Assembly: GCA_943369295.1 (NCBI GenBank)
Contig: CALRMU020000006.1
Span: 1-64,000, forward strand
Source: JAKRSE01 sp943369295
GTDB taxonomy: Bacteria; Armatimonadota; Fimbriimonadia; Fimbriimonadales; Fimbriimonadaceae
Length of the DNA stretch: 64,000 bases
Direction: 5' to 3'
Shown: one piece after another, positions 60,367 through 64,000 of the stretch
Position numbering within the stretch: the stretch's first letter is position 1
Layout: each line of letters opens with the position of its first letter
Notes under the pieces: generated by a model
Database searches by the model: none
Told to the model about the DNA's origin: nothing
The model's input: only the letters and a program-made list of their open reading frames with translations
Position numbers and translations under genes: made by a program

Positions 60367-62211
60367 ATGCTCACCTCTGCCTTCCTGCTGGCTTCTGCGG
60401 CTCTAGTCCACGATGGACCAGACCCCATCGCTGCCTGGGAGTTCCATCCCAAACAGGTTCAGGGCAGCGTGCTGAAGGCGACAATCGGCCCCGATGCTGC
60501 TATTCAAGGAGCACCGAAGGCTGCCCCGACTGCTATCAGTCAGTGCCTTCAGCTCGATGGAGTGAAAGATTTTTTCATCATCGCGGATGACTTCAAAACT
60601 CAGGAAAAGTTTCTACCGAAGCAGAAGTTCACTGTAGAAGCCTGGGCCGCCGTGAACATGGGGCACAACGATGGCTCTTTTATGGGGCTTCTTCAGGACA
60701 ACGGCAATTACGAAAAAGGCTGGTCGCTGGGCTACAACGGGGGGCGCTTTACCTTTGCCCTCAGCACCAAAGGAGCCGATGACGGCGATGGAAAGCTGAC
60801 CTATCTCGAAAGCAAAACCGACTACGAGATCGGTCGCATCTACCACGTCACTGCCACCTACGACGGAAAGGCCATGAAGCTTTACGTGAACGGCAAGCTG
60901 GAAAGCCAAAGCACAGCCCAATCCGGAGACATCCTTTATCCGGTCAAAGCCCCTTGGACTCTGGGCTGCTACAAAGACGACGACGAGCAGTATCCCTTTG
61001 AGGGGAGGTTTGTCAGGGCCGCACTTTATGATCTGGTCGCGACGGCCGAAGGAGTCGAGCACCTTTTTGAGCATCGACAAGAGCTCACCCAAGCCGCGCC
61101 AGTTATCGAAGAGAATCCGAATTTCGAATGGGTGATTCAGCCCTATCAGCAGTATCCGACTCCGAACGAAATAACGATCATGTGGGAAACCTCCCGCACA
61201 AGCACGTCAGTCGTCCATTTCGGATCTAACAAAAACAGCCTCACTCGCTCTGTGGGTTCGCAGCAGAAGAACCCTCAATCCTTGGTCCACAAGGTGGTTC
61301 TTAAGGATCTGAAGCCAGAAACTCACTACGTTTACAAAGTTGAATCTATCGATGACAAGGGCCGCAGGCTGGAATCCCCTCTTCTCACCTTCCGAACGGC
61401 TCCTGACACCAATCGCTCAATTCGATTTACGGTCGTGGGTGACACCCAGGATCAGCCTCAGATCAACAAGCGCATTGCCGAGCACATGTGGAACGAGAGG
61501 CCTGACTTCTTTATGATCGTCGGTGATCTGGTGGGAACGGGATCGAACAAGCGGCACTGGACCAACGACTTTTTTGGCTCCATGCGGCCCCTGCTCGATC
61601 GAGTGCCTCTTATCCCTGTCATCGGCAACCATGAAAAGGACGCCCGGTTCTACTACGATTACGTCAGCGTGCCTGCCCCCGAGTACTGGTATCGCTTTTC
61701 TTACGGGCCAGCCGAGTTCTTTATTGTCGACACCAACCGCAATGTCGCCGAAGGCAGCGAGCAGTACAAGTGGCTCGAATCTGCCCTGGCTTCCAGCAAA
61801 GCCAAGTGGAAGTTTGTGGCTCACCACCATCCCCCTTACAGCAGCGATGAAGATGACTACGGCAACCTTTGGGAAGGCCAGTCAGTGCGAGGCGATTTGA
61901 GGGTCAGAGCTTTGACCAAGCTTTATGAAAAGTACGCAGTGGATGTTGTTTGGGCTGGCCACATTCACAGCTACGAAAGAACCTGGCCTCTGATCAAGGG
62001 CAGCTCGGCCGAAAAAGGCCCTGTCTACATTGTCTGCGGCGGAGGCGGAGGAGGATTGGAAAGGCACGGACCCACTCGTCCCGAATTCAGCAATCGAATC
62101 CGTCACGGCCACCACTACTGCGTCGTTTCAATCAACGGAACCACCTTCGAAATGTCGGCTTTTGACATCGAGGGTCGGCTCTTCGATGGGCTTAAGATCG
62201 TAAAGCCTTAG
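60367..62211 (+). CDS. Secreted LamG plus purple-acid-phosphatase-like metallophosphoesterase
   Basis: The 614-residue protein has a signal peptide (LTSAFLLASAALV), a LamG-type carbohydrate-binding domain (about 20-235, FTVEAWAAVN and ATYDGKAMKLYVNGK), a fibronectin-like domain (about 250-345) and a metallophosphoesterase with all motifs in order: VVGDTQD, IVGDLVG, VIGNHEKD, VAHHHPPY and VWAGHIHSYERT. It resembles purple acid phosphatases. Substrate unknown; organic phosphate at the cell surface or outside is likely. A terminator separates it from the PNGase F homologue. Confidence 0.88.
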   Translation: MLTSAFLLASAALVHDGPDPIAAWEFHPKQVQGSVLKATIGPDAAIQGAPKAAPTAISQCLQLDGVKDFFIIADDFKTQEKFLPKQKFTVEAWAAVNMGHNDGSFMGLLQDNGNYEKGWSLGYNGGRFTFALSTKGADDGDGKLTYLESKTDYEIGRIYHVTATYDGKAMKLYVNGKLESQSTAQSGDILYPVKAPWTLGCYKDDDEQYPFEGRFVRAALYDLVATAEGVEHLFEHRQELTQAAPVIEENPNFEWVIQPYQQYPTPNEITIMWETSRTSTSVVHFGSNKNSLTRSVGSQQKNPQSLVHKVVLKDLKPETHYVYKVESIDDKGRRLESPLLTFRTAPDTNRSIRFTVVGDTQDQPQINKRIAEHMWNERPDFFMIVGDLVGTGSNKRHWTNDFFGSMRPLLDRVPLIPVIGNHEKDARFYYDYVSVPAPEYWYRFSYGPAEFFIVDTNRNVAEGSEQYKWLESALASSKAKWKFVAHHHPPYSSDEDDYGNLWEGQSVRGDLRVRALTKLYEKYAVDVVWAGHIHSYERTWPLIKGSSAEKGPVYIVCGGGGGGLERHGPTRPEFSNRIRHGHHYCVVSINGTTFEMSAFDIEGRLFDGLKIVKP

Positions 62212-62230
62212 GCTGTCTGCTTCATAAAGG

Positions 62231-62291
62231 ACTCCCTTCCCCTCTCCCTTTTCTTCATCAAGCTGAAGGATCGGAGAGGGGAGTGTTTTTT
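62231..62291 (+). terminator. Terminator between the phosphatase-like and PNGase F-like genes
   Basis: CCCCTCTCC (62239-62247) and GGAGAGGGG (62273-62281) pair perfectly with a 25-base loop, followed by AGTGTTTTTT. Confidence 0.8.
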
Positions 62292-62320
62292 CAGAACAAG
62301 AAATTTCAACCCAAACCAGA

Positions 62321-62326
62321 TACCAT
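62321..62326 (+). promoter_or_regulatory. TACCAT -10 box, leaderless promoter
   Basis: TACCAT is followed after 7 bases by the ATG at 62334, which decides the start over 62283. Confidence 0.6.
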
Positions 62327-62333
62327 TGATCTC

Positions 62334-63686
62334 ATGGTTGGGGTGTTCTTTCTCTTGTCTTCTGCGGCGGCGCAGCCCGCTCCGCCTCTGGTTTCAGCTG
62401 AAGCCAAAGCGAAAATCACTCTTCCTCTCGATTCCAAGGGCTTCTCCATGGTCCTTTCCAGCCAGCAGCCGAGGCTGGAGGATGTCGCTGAACCTAACCT
62501 GGTCGGAGCCTTCGGCGTGGGTTTCGATACTTACAACCCCAAAGAAACCAACATCTTCAATGCCAACGGCAACATCTACGACAGGCCTCAGAGGGAGGTC
62601 TCCCTTCACTGGAACGGAGTCGAACTGGCCAACAAGCTCTCGCCAGTAGAGATCAAAAACACTGGCCCGCAGGAATTTCGTGTCCTCGTAAATAGTGTGG
62701 TCGGGGGCAGCAATGTCTCAGTTTTCATTGGCAGAACGGCTGTTTACGATAAACACTTTGTGCCTTTTCTTAAGCCCTTGGCTGATGCCTGGCATGTTGC
62801 AGGTGCCGGGGGCACAGTCTCGGCCAAAGCTGGCAGAGCCGCCAAGGTCGAAGAGGTCAAGAAGGTCAAGGTCTTTGAAGATCAGCTCAACGATGCTGGC
62901 CGCCACAAGTTCAGCCAAAAAGTCCAGCTGCCAAGCGATGTTTCAAAGGTGGGAAGGGTCATTGCCACCCTCAAGCTCGGCCCCACCCCGAAAGGGATCG
63001 ACCCCTGGGATCGGTACGCAACTCTCTACCTCAAGGATGATTCCGGCCAGAGGTTTGAAGTCGTCCGCTGCATCACCCCCTACCGCAAGGGCTGGACCTG
63101 GACGACCGACGTCACCCACCTGCTGCCTCTTCTGCAGGGCAGCAAAGAATTCACCTGGGAATGTGAGACTTGGGGCGAAGGCTGGCTGATCAGCTTTGAT
63201 CTCGATTACTTCAATGGCCCCCTAAAGCTTCGCCCGAGTGAAGTCAAGCCTCTGTGGCAGGACAGCTACGAGCTGGGCACGGGCAAGCCCCTTCCCAAGC
63301 CCGTCACCTACTCCCTTGGCAAGGTCAAGAAAGCGGAGGTCTACACCATTGTCACGGGGCACGGAATGAACCCGAATTCAGACAACGCCGCCGAGTTTCT
63401 GCCCCTGTGGAGAAAGCTGATGGTGAACGACAAGGTCTACGAAAACAACCTTTGGAAGGAAGACAACTACCTTAACCCCTGCCGTCCCCAAGGTGGAACT
63501 TGGAAGTTCGACCGAGCAGGCTGGGCTCCGGGATCGGTTGTCGAGCCTTGGCGGGTGGATGTGACCAAGGATCTGACAGCTTCCACAAAGTTTGGCTACG
63601 AAATTCAGCCCTACGTCAACAAGACTCCGGCTGAGGGCAACCCAGCAAGGCACATCATCGATTCGGTGCTTGTGCTTTATAAGTGA
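62334..63686 (+). CDS. Secreted PNGase F-type peptide:N-glycosidase homologue
   Basis: PNGase F releases N-linked glycans from asparagine. The 450-residue protein has a short signal peptide (MVGVFFLLSSAAAQ), an extra N-terminal region of about 120 residues, and then both PNGase F domains. The first has WDRYATLYLKDD, VVRCITPY, a DVTHLLPLLQGS segment and CETWGEGW; the second has TGHG, AAEFLPLW, NP and GTWKFDRAGWAPG. The three acids aligning with Flavobacterium Asp60, Glu118 and Glu206 are Asp226, Glu278 and Glu354. Disulfide cysteines of the original are largely absent. Start from the leaderless promoter. An active glycosidase is likely but unproven. Confidence 0.85.
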   Translation: MVGVFFLLSSAAAQPAPPLVSAEAKAKITLPLDSKGFSMVLSSQQPRLEDVAEPNLVGAFGVGFDTYNPKETNIFNANGNIYDRPQREVSLHWNGVELANKLSPVEIKNTGPQEFRVLVNSVVGGSNVSVFIGRTAVYDKHFVPFLKPLADAWHVAGAGGTVSAKAGRAAKVEEVKKVKVFEDQLNDAGRHKFSQKVQLPSDVSKVGRVIATLKLGPTPKGIDPWDRYATLYLKDDSGQRFEVVRCITPYRKGWTWTTDVTHLLPLLQGSKEFTWECETWGEGWLISFDLDYFNGPLKLRPSEVKPLWQDSYELGTGKPLPKPVTYSLGKVKKAEVYTIVTGHGMNPNSDNAAEFLPLWRKLMVNDKVYENNLWKEDNYLNPCRPQGGTWKFDRAGWAPGSVVEPWRVDVTKDLTASTKFGYEIQPYVNKTPAEGNPARHIIDSVLVLYK

Positions 63687-64000
63687 TGATTGTCCACTTC
63701 GGTTTATGACTTTTTCTGCCCTTCGAGCGTCTCCTTCGGGGCCACATGAAGGGGGGTGTTCCGGACCCTAAAGTTGAATTTTCGCAATTCAATTTGGCGG
63801 CTTTTGGGTGGGTGCCACTGGTCCATGACAAGTGGACTGTCCTTCGGCCTGCCGTTTCTGGCCAGACCCTAGATTTCGCTAAGAGGCCGACAGTTCGCCC
63901 TTTTCTTGGGAAACGGAGCATGTCCCTTCTGGAGCTGCTCGATGGGGGTTGACTGATTAGGAATGAAGTTTGTGGTGCCCCGATCTGGCCCGAGCCTGCG
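63687..64000. other. Non-coding end of the window with repeats
   Basis: A perfect TTGAATT-TTCGC-AATTCAA hairpin lies at 63774-63792, likely a weak terminator. A degenerate type C-like hairpin with GTGCC foot (ACTGGTC-CAT-GACAAGT) lies at 63812-63833. A partial element starting GGTGCC (about 63975) is cut by the window end. No gene is supported. Confidence 0.6.

Overview
The window looks like a chromosomal segment of a diderm (outer-membrane) bacterium, most likely Armatimonadota of the Fimbriimonadia type; this lineage call is an inference. It rests on three things. The segment has BamA, Skp-like, LpxD and LpxC genes, so it has an outer membrane with lipid A. It also has c-di-AMP synthase genes (cdaA-cdaR) and a full hut operon. 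At least fourteen genes have a -10 box of the form TANNNT only 6-9 nt before the start codon, which points to leaderless transcripts, as seen in Deinococcus-like and related deep-branching lineages. A Deinococcota-like or other diderm Terrabacteria host is the main alternative.

Layout. 1-567: the tail of an IS110-family transposase and hairpin repeats. 568-1443: a cell-wall amidase. 1688-7029: an outer-membrane biogenesis run, bamA, skp-like, Skp-like lipoprotein, lpxD, lpxC. 7273-14448: a FAH-family hydrolase and several secreted or unknown proteins, including a beta-helix protein. 14630-17401: an AT-rich accessory island (DUF4375 protein, sugar nucleotidyltransferase, DUF4062 plus PLD-like protein). 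17383-20196: GNAT enzyme and cdaA-cdaR. 20285-28217: pheA, a thioredoxin-like lipoprotein operon, PfkB kinase, prfA and small genes. 28231-33491: the hutU-hutH-hutG-hutI operon for histidine breakdown. 33573-36475: marC-like gene, folD, ftsZ. 36710-39061: a GGDEF-EAL protein. 39062-40250: a repeat cluster. 40251-48466: sugar isomerase, a solo OLD-type nuclease, an S41 protease, an orphan nuoG and a Fic protein. 48674-48970: a candidate structured RNA (possibly 6S-like). 48981-50483: an ALDH7-type dehydrogenase. 51012-53514: yceD(DUF177)-plsX-fabH. 54059-56869: a NamZ-type muramidase, an unknown gene and ribosomal L25. 57092-57651: a tandem repeat array. 57684-63686: an unknown membrane protein, an AAA/DUF4143 ATPase, a secreted purple-acid-phosphatase-like protein and a secreted PNGase F homologue.

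The most striking non-coding signal is a set of hairpin families (at least five stem sequences) in the intergenic spaces. They share one design: a GTGCC or GTGGC foot, a perfect or near-perfect stem-loop, and often a GAA or GAATG tail. They recur singly and in clusters, and at 57149-57651 as a four-hairpin unit repeated with a period of about 234 bp. The IS110 transposase tail ends next to one of them, which fits the known habit of some IS110 elements of inserting in REP-like palindromes. The most striking protein finding is a secreted PNGase F homologue that keeps all three residues matching the known active-site acids. Accessory candidates for defence are the DUF4062/PLD-like protein, the OLD-type nuclease, and the Fic and AAA/DUF4143 genes; the DUF4062, Fic and AAA/DUF4143 genes have conspicuous operator-like repeats in their promoters. 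No tRNA, rRNA or CRISPR array was found.
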